DNA of 64,000 nucleotides, from assembly GCF_965363235.1 (NCBI RefSeq), contig NC_134843.1:86523795-86587794 (forward strand). The letters run 5' to 3'. Under the pieces are notes generated by a model. That model was not told the origin of the DNA. It worked only from the letters and a program-made list of their open reading frames with translations, and ran no database searches. The translations under genes were made by a program, and so were the position numbers. Positions 34,788-46,162 of the stretch are shown here, piece after piece. This DNA comes from Mytilus galloprovincialis (Eukaryota; Mollusca; Bivalvia; Mytilida; Mytilidae). Positions within the stretch are counted from its first letter, which is position 1. Each line of letters begins with the position of its first letter.

Positions 34788-36984
34788 GATCGGACTGGCT
34801 ACAAACTTGAACATCCCGCACAGCCAGACGAACCACTTTGTCAAGGGTATTACTAAGTTACTGCCGGTCGAAATCAGTAGACCAAGAGTAACCATATTTC
34901 TATTTCCTAGTCAACTTTGAGGGTATTCATTGTTGAAAGTGTTAGTCTGTCATCTTCTTATCAATAGAGGTTAAAACCGTAGAAACACATTCGATTTGGT
35001 GATCTCAACATTCTATTCTTCAATGAAAATACGACTGTTCCCATCAAAACATGAAACTGGTACTACTTATCAACCATAATGTATTAGAAATGTTTGTCCA
35101 TTGTAGGGAGAATTATTATTTAAAACACTGATATCATTTAATCAAAAATAAAACTCTTCTTCTAAACATTTGTTTTACTGATAATTATAGTTTGGTCATA
35201 TGTTGTAACTGTTACACCAATGTCTCAGGATAGGGGAGGGTTGAGCGCTTACAAACATCTTTAACCCCGCAACATTATTTATGGGCCTGTTCCAAGATTT
35301 CATTGGTTGTCGTTGTGCTCTAAAACTATAACTAATTTGATTGTTACGAACAAAAACAAATTCTTAATTAAAAATAATACAGTACACTTCGTACTCATCT
35401 CCAAAAAGAACTCCCAACATCCTCCCCTTTTTCCCCATCCCCCGCAACCCCACCACCCCCTTTTCCTTTTCAAAAGATAAATAGTCGTTCCGGCAAAATT
35501 GATCAGAATATTCTGACTGACACTGGTTTGTCAGAAATCTGTACAATGGGACATTTTGGCCGATTTAGCTAGCCATAACCGTTTGCCGAGCATAGCAATA
35601 AAGTCGCCGACTCTTCCAGTCAACATAACTATAACAACAAGAAAATATTTTAATATATAGACATTCGGATACCACAATGGTCACTTGGACATCAGACAGA
35701 AAAACAAACCATCGAAGGAAGTACTTTTGGTTGGGAATTATGTTAAGATATAAGGCCACGGTTGATCTGATTGAAGACAAACATCAGATTCCCGAGTATG
35801 CAACACTATACACCTTATCGCTATTTAGTCCATTCCGGGAAAAACAGTCATTTATACAACTTCCTGTTTGGGTCACCGGCCAAAAATTAACTGGCCACCC
35901 GCTGATTGATACTTCGACACAAACGTTTGTGTAGATAAGATTGAAACAACAGCAGGGGTCCAGTTAAGGTCATCAGTAGTGAGCTGAGGGAGAAAAAACT
36001 TTAGAAAGTGATCATCAAGAAACTTTGATATAGTATGATCCGCTTTTTTCGAAATTAAAATTGAAGTAAAAAAATATTTTGTTTGAAGTATTTACGGTAG
36101 TTTAAACAGGTCTCATTAAAAAGTATCATGCATGATGAATTGTTTAAACAGGGTCCCAGATAGCTTCAACTGGATGAAAAAGTTGTGTAATTTTAGAACT
36201 TATCCGGAATGGAATAAATAGCGATTAGGTGTATTTGCCACTTGGTGTTTAGTAAATAGAAATCAATCAAACGATAATTGCTTTAAATTTTCTGTAAGAA
36301 TCATGTTCATGGTCCTAAAAGAAATTATACAATGTCAGATAAACTCTAATCAACGACAAATAAAGCACCAGATACAACAAAGAAAGCAGTTATACTAACC
36401 TTCGTTTTGAACAACAATGGCTAAGGTAAGCTTAGCTGTCTTTCAGCATCAATTTAGAATAATCACATCATGTGTAGCCTATAAATATAATGGATTTCCA
36501 ATCTTTTTGTTTGATTTAATAGTTTGAATATGCTGGAATTTGTATTTGTTCAAATACAATTCATTAATCAGTTAATTGATGGCGTTGACGCATTTGTCAA
36601 ATTATTTTTCATTTGTATTTTTATAATGTATTGTCATACTACAAAAATCGCATCATGTTTTTCTATATTTTATAACCTCTTGGGTTTTAATGAACTGTAC
36701 AAGTCAAAAAGATATAAAAAGTCTAACAAAGTTGTAGTAATTAAATCATAGTCCAATGTTAATACTCATCCGTTGTGTAGATATCTGTAGCACTATCAAT
36801 ATCTGTGATTTTCTTTCTGTACCAAATCAGCCAAAAAAGCAAAGGTTAACCAATTAGATGTTTATCATGCCGTGGTTTATGATCTTCAAAGACTTCAAGT
36901 TTAATCTCTCAAAAGATTGATTGTTGGTTTTAAACACCACTTTCAACTATTACCTATAATACCGTTGCTGCCAGAATATTGACG
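34788..36984. other. Spacer
   Basis: A reverse R1 fragment is at 35195-35330. A C-rich stretch lies near 35430-35462. An 85-codon frame at 35677-35934 (+) has no recognisable domain. No gene supported. Confidence 0.4.
35195..35330 (-). repeat. Dispersed repeat R1, reverse fragment
   Basis: 'gttacaccaatgtctcagga', 'ggggagggttgag', 'taaccccgcaacatt' and 'gggcctgttcc' are reverse complements of the 3' half of the copy at 27140-27570. Confidence 0.65.
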
Positions 36985-37160
36985 GACGAAAGCATCTAAA
37001 GGGCCCGGAGATAACAACAAAAACTGACAATCCTAGTCAATTAAGATAAGAGTTTACCGAACCTGCTGGGTCCCCGATTCAAACTCACAGTCTTGGTGTT
37101 CACAGGACGATGACACAGTAGATGAAAACTACTTAGACCACTCTGCCGCCATGACCACTA
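36985..37160 (-). repeat. tRNA-derived SINE, copy 1
   Basis: On the minus strand the head reads GGCAGAGTGGTCTAAGT (A-box-like) and then GAGTTTGAATCGG (B-box-like), as in a Leu/Ser-type tRNA promoter. The body word 'gacaatcctagtcaatta' is shared with 44510-44697. No tRNA fold is intact, so this is a SINE and not a tRNA gene. Confidence 0.65.
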
Positions 37161-37554
37161 GTTCTCAAATTAATATCCCCATTAGAATAGACACCTAACA
37201 ACGACAAGTAGCTACGAAGAACACATGCTTCAGAATTCAAATTACCTGATTTGGAACAGGCATGTCAATGGATTCAACCAGTGTTACATTCGCAGCCCTC
37301 CCCTTCCCCCTTGTTACTATCTAAAACAGATCCTTAGGGAAAATTGTTTAAAGAGTCGTACATTAAGATACGATCCATAGAAACTTATTCGTTCTTTATA
37401 TTCTTTGAAGGTGTACCAATTAAATATTGAAGAATTAAATCTTCCGATATTCCCCTCATCTATACCGATTATTATTGTGGTATTTGAGAACATTGTTTAT
37501 TCATTAGTTGAAACTGTGATTTTAACTAGCTTTCCGAAAATGCAATATCACATA

Positions 37555-37635
37555 TTAGTCTTTTTTTCTTTTTTTTTTTCTTTCTTTTGTTTTGTTTTGC
37601 TTGCTTTAATTTTTTTTTTTTTTTGGGGGGGGGTG
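37555..37635. repeat. Poly-T and poly-G tract
   Basis: T-rich pyrimidine run followed by a G run. Lysine-rich or phenylalanine-rich frames across it are artefacts. Confidence 0.9.
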
Positions 37636-37846
37636 AGGTTGCTAAGTTCCAATCGTATGAGTTATTTACATATTTGTCGTTTGTTCTGTAATGGATACTT
37701 TTCTCACTGGCGATCATATCACATCTCATAACTAAATCCACATTTACTAATTTATGAAATTGAAGAAATATTCGGTGCTTTTAATAGGACATATCATTAA
37801 GTATTGGTATATATCCAAAGTATTATTACATCATTTATATAGTTAT

Positions 37847-38723
37847 TTACATAAATCTCATGGAAATGCCTGTCGTTCGTCTGTCTCTCATTCCCACTGG
37901 TCCAAACATTGGCCCACGAATTGGTAATGCACCAAAGCGGTTCATGATTCTCTGAACACGAACAGGACTATCGGGTTCCATCATTTCAGCAGTTTCAATA
38001 CCATCATTTGTGCGCATGGGTACTCGGTTTACAGCCATATTTTGGAGTCCTTGTCTTGTCCTTGAGACGCAAATGTTTTGTCTTGTATCACAATATAGGT
38101 CATCACTTCCGGCACAATTTGGGCATGACGGAGTAGAGGTATAGCTAACTAGCTGATCCAGATTCTCACCATATCCATCTTCGTGTGTTAAAGATTCTAT
38201 ACCAGGAAAAGTGTTATAAAATAACATTCGGTCTGTAGGTGCATGCCCTGTTATCTGTTTGTCTGGATAAACTGCATTTCCTTCTTGTATCATTCTCCTT
38301 CTAAATAATCCAAATATTTTATCCACAAAAGCATGCAAGGGATAAAATATTGGATCAAAAGAAGCTGTGGCAGTTGGCTCAGCAGTGCCACCTAGCCAGA
38401 CATGCGTACCATCATGTAAACATTCCATACTATAAGCATAACGATTTCCATTGTAACAAGGTGATGGTTCAGTGAATTCGAAATAACTGGGTTTAGAAAG
38501 TGCCATTTGAATATCTTGTCTAGACATTAACCAACCGGCACTATTTATATTTCTTATGGGTTGCAATACTCCAGGTAAATTGGCAAAAGGACCGGAGGTA
38601 ATCGCACCATAACCATTACCAAAAAATTTAGAAGACCAGACAACGGACTGAGTGGGGTCGGCCATAGGAAAGTCTAATGTAGTATCCCAATAAGGTAATG
38701 GACAACCAATGGCAAATTCCATT
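37847..38723 (-). CDS. Tyrosinase exon 3: CuB half and C-terminus
   Basis: Starts after 'gtttgttttcag'; the first base completes an Ile codon split with exon 2. Encodes MEFAIGCPLPYWDTTLDF, WSSKFFGNGYGAITSGPF, HDGTHVWLGG and DPIFYPLHAFVDKIF, then a Met- and Arg-rich end (GISMRFM) and TAA. No strong polyadenylation signal was seen downstream. Confidence 0.9.
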
Positions 38724-41700
38724 CTGAAAACAAACAAAAATTATTGATAAATATTAAGGCAAAATAAGAAGTCCATTTAGTATTGTTTTAGTTGTTTGCA
38801 TCTTGATTTTGTCATTTAAGTGCCATTGACGAGTCTTTGATAGACGACACGCACGTCAGGTGTAATATTATAAGTATCATCTTTGATGTGTTTATCATAC
38901 TTTTAAGTTCTCTGAATTTTCACTCTAAATAGCTATGTTTTCTGTGTATCTTATGACAGAGGTAGTTGCGTTAAAGTTTATCTGACTGAATCATCCTACA
39001 GAAAAGCAAATTATACAATACATACAGTCTATATTCATTATCACCTGTAAACAAAGGTAAAGTCAATGAATGCACAAATGGCATACTAATTTCGTTATAC
39101 ATTAGTTAGAATTAGTCTGCAATAGTTCGCAAATAAGGACATTTCAACAATTCATGAGGGGCATTTATCAACTTCAAAGGTTCAAAAAAGAGGGATAAAC
39201 ATTCCCGCTTGGATTTGACGTTAACTTTGTTCGCGTTATCTTCCCGAGAAGAGAAGATAACTCGAGCAAACGTCAAATCCAAGCGGGAATGCCCACTTCT
39301 CTTCGCTTATCAATCATTCCGCTATACATATTCATCCTTATCTTATGTATCATGAAATTTATATAATTTGTATTTAATACTTTTACAAAAAGATCTTAAA
39401 ACTGTTTATATTTTTATCTGACGTCTTTGCAGATTGTTCCTAAATTGAATTTGAGTAGCTATTTTACCATTTAATGTCATTTGCGATGAATTGACCATAG
39501 TTAACTTATGAAAAAAACGGGGGGGGGGGGTCATATATTCAATTTCCTTGCTTTGATGTTTCGTTTGCGTTTAATTTTATTTTTTCGTCGTAATCGAAAT
39601 CACCAAAAATTCTTTAAAAATAGATTTTCCATTACGTACATGAGGAGAAAAACCCATATGATATATATAAGCAATATAAGTACATGTAAATGTAGCTATA
39701 TTATTTTTAACCCTGCAATTTACACCCGACACTTGAAACCTCAATTGTTAAAATTCAAATCAGTGTCTCTTACTTTTCAAAGAAATCGACATAGTTTATA
39801 AGCGGACCGCGAAGAGGACCCAAAAGTATTGTTAAGCAATAAGAATAATCATCATTACCGGTTGCTCAACATTGAAGCAGGGTACCAGAAGACTTTATTT
39901 GTTCAAGTACAAATAAAGGAATAATGTATTTGTGTACGTGTTATTTTTATAATTATAGTTGGCTGATTGCAGGATAAAATAACACAAAGGTAAAAATATA
40001 TATATGCTAAACTATCATACATGCGTAGAAAGGCTTTATGCCAGCTGAAGAATCCAGGTCCGTCATGACCTACTGGTATAGCAACTCCAGTATGTAAAGA
40101 TGCGATGACGTCAAAAGTATTCATTGTATTGCTTACATCCTTAAAAAAAAATATAACATTACTGCATCCTTCAATAAATACAACATTACTGAATAACATC
40201 CTTTAATAAAGTATAACTTAACGGCATTACATTCTTCAATAAAATATAACATTATATAAATAACACATAGCTGAGAGGGTGATAGAGCAGATTGGTACCC
40301 CGAGAAAACATTGTCAACCGCGGCGAAGCCAAGGTTGACAATGTCTTTTCGAGGGGTTCCAATCTGCTCTATCACCCTCTCAGCTATGTGTTATTTAATT
40401 TATTATACTGAATGTCCTATCATTATTGGCTTTTACAGATTACTTTTATTTTAAAAGTATTTTCTATGACGTCACGATCATAACAACGTTACGGGCATTA
40501 GAAAAAAAACAACAAAAGTCAAGAAAAGCCAAAAAGTTTTATTTCACTTATTTTAATAGTCGATAATAAAATCTGAGACAAAACGTAGAACTTAAGCATT
40601 GTATTTAATTCCTTGATGTAAATTCAGTTCATTGTTCTTTAAATTATCGATTTCTGATTGGTCTAAACGAGAGGGTAACATTAAAAAAAATTGTCACCCG
40701 CTCAGCCATGTGATAGAGTAAATTGACACCCTCGTCTTAGCCAATCAAAATATCGCATTTTAACGTGAAGTATAATAAAACGACATAAAATTCTTCACAA
40801 TAAAATATAACATTATTGCAGAAGGTACATTTTAATACTTGCTTTGTTAGACAGTTGGTAACCATTAGAGATCATTAGAATTTTAGCAATAGAAAGACAA
40901 ATTGCATCACATGAAGCTTTTAAACAACAAGATTTTTACAATACGAAAGACAAATCTGTTCTTCTGCTTTTTGTGTGTTTTTGTTGAGCATGTAATGATT
41001 TAGTGCCATGGATTGATACACCATATTCTAGCCTTTTCATCAAAATTTGGGTTTTTAATGTAAAATTAGAATGATAGGTGAAAAAGCCTTTGTGAGACCT
41101 CTAAATTGAAGGTATTATCCTTTTCCTTTATTCTCGACTCCTAGGACTCCTAGGAGTCGAGATTAAGAATTGAACGATGGACACTAAGGGCGTGAATTTT
41201 TCTTGCTACCTGATTGGAAGATATCACGAGACGTGAATAATTAAAATTTATTGATTGGTTAGGACAATCCAAACCAAGTAAATGTCCTTCAATCCCGTAG
41301 AGTATCGGATTTGTCGTCTCTATTTTAGCAATTAGATTTTACACCAGTAACTTTTATCTATAAATAGACGAATCTTCTGTTAAACGATACTACAAGTTCA
41401 TAACGTGTGACCTCACGTGTGTGGTAAAATTTGTTGATTGATGCACGTGGCTATTCTAGTAAATGAATTAATCTACAAAGCGAGAGCTTTTTCCATTTTC
41501 ATCAGCTAAGAGTCGAATTTAGCACTTTTTGAAAGGCTATCGCTTGTTAAATTATTGTTAATCAATCAAAAATCACTAAACAAATAATCGTGCTTTGGTA
41601 CTAGCTGTTATCAAAGGGAGACAATTCAATCTCAATCTCAATGTGTTTAAATCCCAGGAAAGATACATCTTGTTACACGTGGCGATAGCTCATCAACTAT

Positions 41701-44700
41701 AGTCTATTTTTAAAACATCTTCTAGATATGTATTTTGCTTAACCATGTTTTATAATTAATTCCTCATTTTGGGATCGCAAAGTAAACTTTAGTAGAAACC
41801 CTGAATATGTATTTGCTATGTAATCTTTGTGGTTTTGTGAAAAAGATAGTTTGTATTGTGTGCGTTGAGGCCATGTAGTTGATAGTAAAACAATATGCAT
41901 GGGAGTTAAAAACGAGATGTGTGAAAAAAATGACCATTATTTCAAGGCAAACAAATCTGACTCGTAATGTTTGCATGTAGGAAAGAAATCAGGTGGTATA
42001 ATATAATTTGTCGCCGAATGATGGGTTGTTAATGGGTGCGAGTCATTGTGACACTGATAAGGGGTGACATATTTATGGCAACTATGGAATGAGAGCACTA
42101 GAAATGAAAATTTGATGGATAAAAGCTTGAGACAGGGTGTTTTTAATCGTGAGAAAAGTGTCGTTAAAACAGGGATAATGCATATATTGATGAAAAAATA
42201 GGAGTGCAGAGGAACAGAATATGGAGTGAAGTAGGAGTTTAGGGAGGGAACTGGGAATCGATTCCCCTGTCCACCAAATAATTGAAAGACATTAAAGAAA
42301 TAAGGGAGCGGGGGTCCGACATGTATGTATACGTAAAAGGATCAATTATGCAGGGAATGCAGACCACAGATTGGTCTTATTTGACAACTGATAAATAGGA
42401 AGACGAATGTAATAGTGCTATCTAAATTAAAAAAAATAATAAACCAATATATAATTCAATCAATAGTAGATTTTTAATTATGTAGACCAACAGTAGAGAA
42501 ATGTAGCTTTGCATGACCGTATCAGTTAAAAATGCATCCAGCAGTAACTTCAGTCCACACACGTCTCAATTAATTAGAGATGTCAACAAACCATATTCAG
42601 CTATAGCCTAGGCAGCCCTGTATAGCGCTACAATGTGCTTTCAGTCAACAACAAATGGAAGTTTTAACGACCTTGACCTTGCACGGTCGGTTTCAGTCAA
42701 CAATATTCTTCCAAACAACTTATATAAAATGATTAAGTCTTTCAACAAAGGTTATAAATGATAAGCAACGCTGCAAATATTGAACTTTAGAACATTATAT
42801 GTTATTCAGGTCTCAGACAGGGTATATACTGTGACATTCCCGGCTTAGGGCTTATATCCCCTGAGCCGATACTGTGACATTCCCGGCTTAGGGCTTATAT
42901 CCCCTGAGCCGAAGGCGAAGGGAATATAAGCCCTAAGCCGGGAATGTCACAGTATATACCCTGTCTGAGACCTGAATTACACATATATTACGGATTACCC
43001 CTGACTTAATGTTATTTTCCAGTGCAGGTATTTGTTGACAACACATATATATTGAAAAACCCAACCTGATATGTTCGGCATACGTGAAGAATTTTCTAAT
43101 TTGCTGTGAACATAATTTTATCGTGTATGTAATAATTTATAATAACACTTTTAACATTAAATTTAAGTATTAAAAGTGTAAAATGCGTGATTTTGTATCA
43201 AAAATGTATTATTGACCGAAGCACGTCATTATTTTCCCTCTGTGAGCCTCTGACAGTCTGATAGCTTTTGACTACGTCACATAGTAACCGGTGTTATGAT
43301 GACGTTTTTGAGGTTAAAATTGGGGATAAAAACGTCGTACATGTATATACCCCGGCAGTTTCCTGAATATATACCGACATCTCTGTGTTGTTATCCAATC
43401 ACAAACCTCGACACATTTGTAATCCGTAATATAAATAATTATCTTAAATAATGAATTTAAAACAGCAATATCTATTCAATTTATCAAATATGTACTGAAA
43501 AGTGGCATGTAAATCGTTAAGTAAGGAAACACGCAATTTCTATTTTTAAACAAGGGAAATAATATTTACATGACAATCCTGTCTTCCAAATGTATTTTAA
43601 ACATTTTGTTTTTATCAACAATTACTAATTAAAAAAAAGAAAAAAAAAACATTCACACACTGAAGATAACATGTATTTTAGTTGCAACAACTTTATTATG
43701 GATAAAGAACTGTCAACCTGTACCAGAAACAACTAATGGTTTGGAACAAACTTTACACTATGAACGACAACTCGACCTAGAATGTTACTCACATTTGTTC
43801 ATAATGTAAACAAACACGCATATAAAAAAAACCGGTAGTATGTAGCAATTAAAAACAACCAGAATGCTGTAGTAAAGATCATCGGGAAATTGGTCTGGTT
43901 TTCCGCCCGGAGATGCCGATAAGTGATGTTTTACAAAATCATGTTTTCAGGGGAAGGGATGCGTTTTCCTTGCCAAAATTACAATTAATTCAGGTATCTA
44001 GCATTACTAACGTATATCGATACCACGATAATACATTGATAATACTGCCTTGTTAAATATATCTTAGAGTCGAAGAATGCAGCAATAGTTCTGTCGTCGA
44101 CGGCCAAAGAAAAAAATCGTGATGATAAAGCATGCAATTCCGGAAAAATTCAGGAAATTGACCATCTCCAAAAATATTAAATTCTAAAATTGAGTTATCG
44201 TCCTTTTCGCGCCAGACGACTATTGAAAAGGCTACATATTCTGTATTTGTTTATTACAGAAACATCAACCCAGATGTCATATATCACCTAATATTTGTAT
44301 TATTCGCTTTATTTTGAACAATAAAATTTTACAAATGTATAAAAATATGTTTTTCAACATCAAATAAACATTTAAATGTTCCTTCATCTTCGTCTTGAAC
44401 TTTCATGAAATATTTGCCACTGAACAAACATTCATCACTCATTCGTCGTTAAGATTGATTGTTAAATTGATGCATAACGTTACTTTCAGGACTAATGTGC
44501 TATTCCGTGGCTGTGAGTATTTATTGGTGGAGGAAACCGGATAAAAGTTAACCACCGAACTTCGATAGGAAAACTAACAATCCTAGTCAATTAATATTGA
44601 AGTCGAGCGCACCTGCCACGTATGGGATTCGAACTCACAACCGCAATTTTGACAGGTTAATGATACAGTAGTTCGACTACTTATGGCCCCTCCCAAAGAT

Positions 44701-46162
44701 GCAGCTCTGTTTTTCTTGGTCTTTTGATATGAATTGTTTTTTGGGTCAATTCTTGGTTTAGTTGGAAAGACCGGAATAATTCGTAAAGTTATTGTGACTA
44801 GTTAACATTTTTCTAAAAGTGACGGTTAAATATGAAGTGTTTTTTCTTTCCAATGTTGATACGCCATGCTTGACACGTTGTTCCGGTTTAAGATAATAAT
44901 TCAATATGATTTTAATATACAGTTTTTTGTCTAGCGTTAAATTTAACTTTTTTCCAAGACCTGGTTAAACACGTAGTCAATTTTTTTATAAAAGATCCAG
45001 AGAGACTACGGTTTCAAGTTGACATACTATTAATACTTTAAGCGTTATAGTTTGTCCAAAACTTCTCTGATATTTCAATCGTAATAAAATTAATTCATCG
45101 AATTATTTAATATTGTTTAAATGTGACCAATGTGACGTTTAAAGCGTTCGGCGGCATATTTGAATGTGTTCGGTGAAAATATTGTATGTTCGGATGTGTC
45201 TTATCGCGATATTAATGTGTGCTATTGTTCAAATCTAAATACAAATATTTTTAATTCAAATCATTTGGTGGGAAATAAAAGGGGTTTTTGGATAATTTTG
45301 GATGTTCGAAGATAATTTGGGTGTTTGGCGGAAATGTTGGGTATTTTTTTTTTTTTTTTTGTGTTCGGGGGTAAAGTTTTGGTTATTGCCTGTTTATATT
45401 ATATTGTTACTTGAGAAAATATCAGTTATTTTAAAGCGTTTGATGTTATTATTAAGGCGTTTGGTGGCCTTCGATGAGAAAAAGACGCGTCAACTAGACC
45501 TCTATGACTTTTATAACGGCACTGGATTTAACGACTGAATTACACTTTTAAACCTTAATTGTTATTGTGCTGTAACTATTATCGTAAAATGTATATTTAA
45601 AACGAATAAACATAATAATAATATTTTGAATAAAGTATGTTCAACGATATTCAAGCTTTAAGGATTGATAATCCCGGTTGATAGTCCACAGCACTATTAG
45701 TGGTATCGACCCGGTGCAATTAAAAAATGAAAACAACCTTGATACTTTACCTACATAGCTATTCTTAAGTCGTCTGACTCCTCTTGCGTAACATCCCCAT
45801 ACTTGATCATAAGGCGGCTCTCTGATTTCTCGTCGCATGACATTTCCAAATCTGAAAACACTTCTCTTCTGCCGGGAATTAACATTTTCTATCTCGGATA
45901 TTATCCCTCTCGCGAGATGTTTGATATAATTTGTTATATTTGGATTTTTCATTTCAACAGCCATAGACTCCATCTGGGTTACTAATAAATCTTTACAAAA
46001 TTTCTGTACTTCTATTTGTGAAATATTTTTAGCATCTGCTATTATGAATTCATATTCCATACATTCTACAAAGTTGCTAGGGGTACCGTTTGGATCCTTC
46101 ATTTGCAAGGTCAAACTCACAGAGCATATGAATATTACCAGCGATGTCAAGAAGGCCTTCAT
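37847..46162 (-). CDS. Secreted mollusc tyrosinase, three-exon gene
   Basis: Exons on the minus strand: 46162-45755, 40139-40021, 38723-37847. Together they give 467 residues in one frame. A copper type-3 oxidase (phenol to o-quinone), secreted. Signal peptide about 1-20, propeptide with a furin-type RQKR at 97-100, then the catalytic domain. CuA ligands are H152 (ASLH), H161 (GHDGP) and H170 (SWHK); CuB ligands are H279 and H283 (HDGTH) and H306 (DPIFYPLHAFVD). All six are present. PYWD at 186-189 and a Cys-rich segment (CPNCAG..CDTRQNIC) are also family features. In most relatives the residue before the last histidine is also His; here it is Leu. Mollusc tyrosinases act in shell and periostracum hardening, byssus and defence; which applies here is not shown. 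Confidence 0.88.
38724..40020 (-). other. Tyrosinase intron 2
   Basis: 1.3 kb with a hairpin at 39188-39304, a weak R4 remnant near 38815-38870 ('gacgagtctttgatagacga') and a G run at 39520-39530. No exon seen. Confidence 0.6.
39188..39304. repeat. Hairpin palindrome
   Basis: Arms 39188-39243 and 39252-39304 pair through 'attcccgcttggatttgacg' and 'gcgttatcttc', with small gaps and an eight-base loop. Confidence 0.85.
40021..40139 (-). CDS. Tyrosinase exon 2: CuA site
   Basis: Acceptor 'tttttttttaag', donor GTATGA. Encodes DVSNTMNTFDVIASLHTGVA and GHDGPGFFSWHKAFLR. It carries all three CuA histidines, so the exon is well fixed by homology. It begins in phase 0 and ends two bases into a codon. 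Confidence 0.88.
40257..40395. repeat. Hairpin palindrome, about 62-bp arms
   Basis: Arms 40257-40318 and 40332-40395 pair almost without mismatch through 'taacacatagctgagagggt' and 'attggtacccc'. The loop is GCGGCGAAGCCAA-like. It lies about 120 bases upstream of exon 2 in the gene's direction. Confidence 0.9.
40640..40760. repeat. Weaker inverted repeat of the same style
   Basis: 'tctgattggtctaa' and 'cgagagggt' on the left face 'accctcgtc' and 'agccaatca' on the right, with 'gtcacccgctcagccatgtgatagag' between. It shares the word 'gctgagaggg'-like text with the hairpin at 40257-40395. Confidence 0.5.
41133..41161. repeat. Short perfect palindrome
   Basis: CTCGACTCCTAG and its reverse complement flank a five-base centre (GACTC). 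Confidence 0.85.
42805..42977. repeat. Hairpin with one arm tandemly duplicated
   Basis: The right arm 42921-42977 pairs with the left arm starting at 42805. Part of the left arm, a 43-bp block 'atactgtgacattcccggct' onward, is present twice in tandem (42826-42868 and 42869-42911). Only one copy can pair, so the duplication came after, or escaped, the palindrome's symmetry. Confidence 0.85.
42985..43432. mobile_element. Short inverted-repeat element (MITE-like)
   Basis: A perfect 14-bp terminal inverted repeat, ATATTACGGATTAC at 42985-42998 and its complement at 43419-43432. TA lies at both borders, as for TA-target elements. Non-coding interior of 0.45 kb. Confidence 0.6.
44510..44697 (-). 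repeat. tRNA-derived SINE, copy 2
   Basis: Minus-strand B-box-like GAGTTCGAATCCC near 44628, with body words 'aaccgga', 'accaccgaacttcg' and 'acaatcctagtcaattaat' shared with copy 1 at 36985-37160. This copy is longer at its 3' side. Confidence 0.7.
45755..46162 (-). CDS. Tyrosinase exon 1: signal peptide and propeptide
   Basis: 136 codons beginning MKAFLTSLVIFICSVSLTLQ, a clear signal peptide; this fixes the start. The propeptide has a few Cys and two sequons (NIS, NIT) and ends at a furin-like RQKR. The mature chain begins with a REIRE..RRLKNSY stretch like the entry to other mollusc tyrosinase domains. Donor GTAGGT; a GTAAAG four bases on would shift the frame. Confidence 0.8.

Larger units (their letters stand above)
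40140..45754 (-). other. Tyrosinase intron 1
   Basis: 5.6 kb. It contains hairpins at 40257-40395, 41133-41161 and 42805-42977, a weaker one near 40640-40760, an inverted-repeat element at 42985-43432 and a SINE at 44510-44697. 41200-42780, 43440-44500 and 44700-45750 show no exon or recognised element. Confidence 0.6.

Noticed and set aside
35677-35934. 85-codon frame (+)
   Set aside because: No recognisable domain, overlapped by an equally long frame on the other strand.
36985-37160. A tRNA gene on the minus strand
   Set aside because: Only A- and B-box-like words remain, without a cloverleaf; the shared body with 44510-44697 makes it a SINE.
40133-40375. Extra N-terminal tyrosinase coding sequence upstream of exon 2 (-)
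   Set aside because: The open frame runs through the hairpin at 40257-40395 and lacks family residues; the acceptor at 40140 fits better.
45302-45538. 78-codon frame (+) in the tyrosinase intron
   Set aside because: Contains a poly-Phe run from a T tract and has no recognisable feature.
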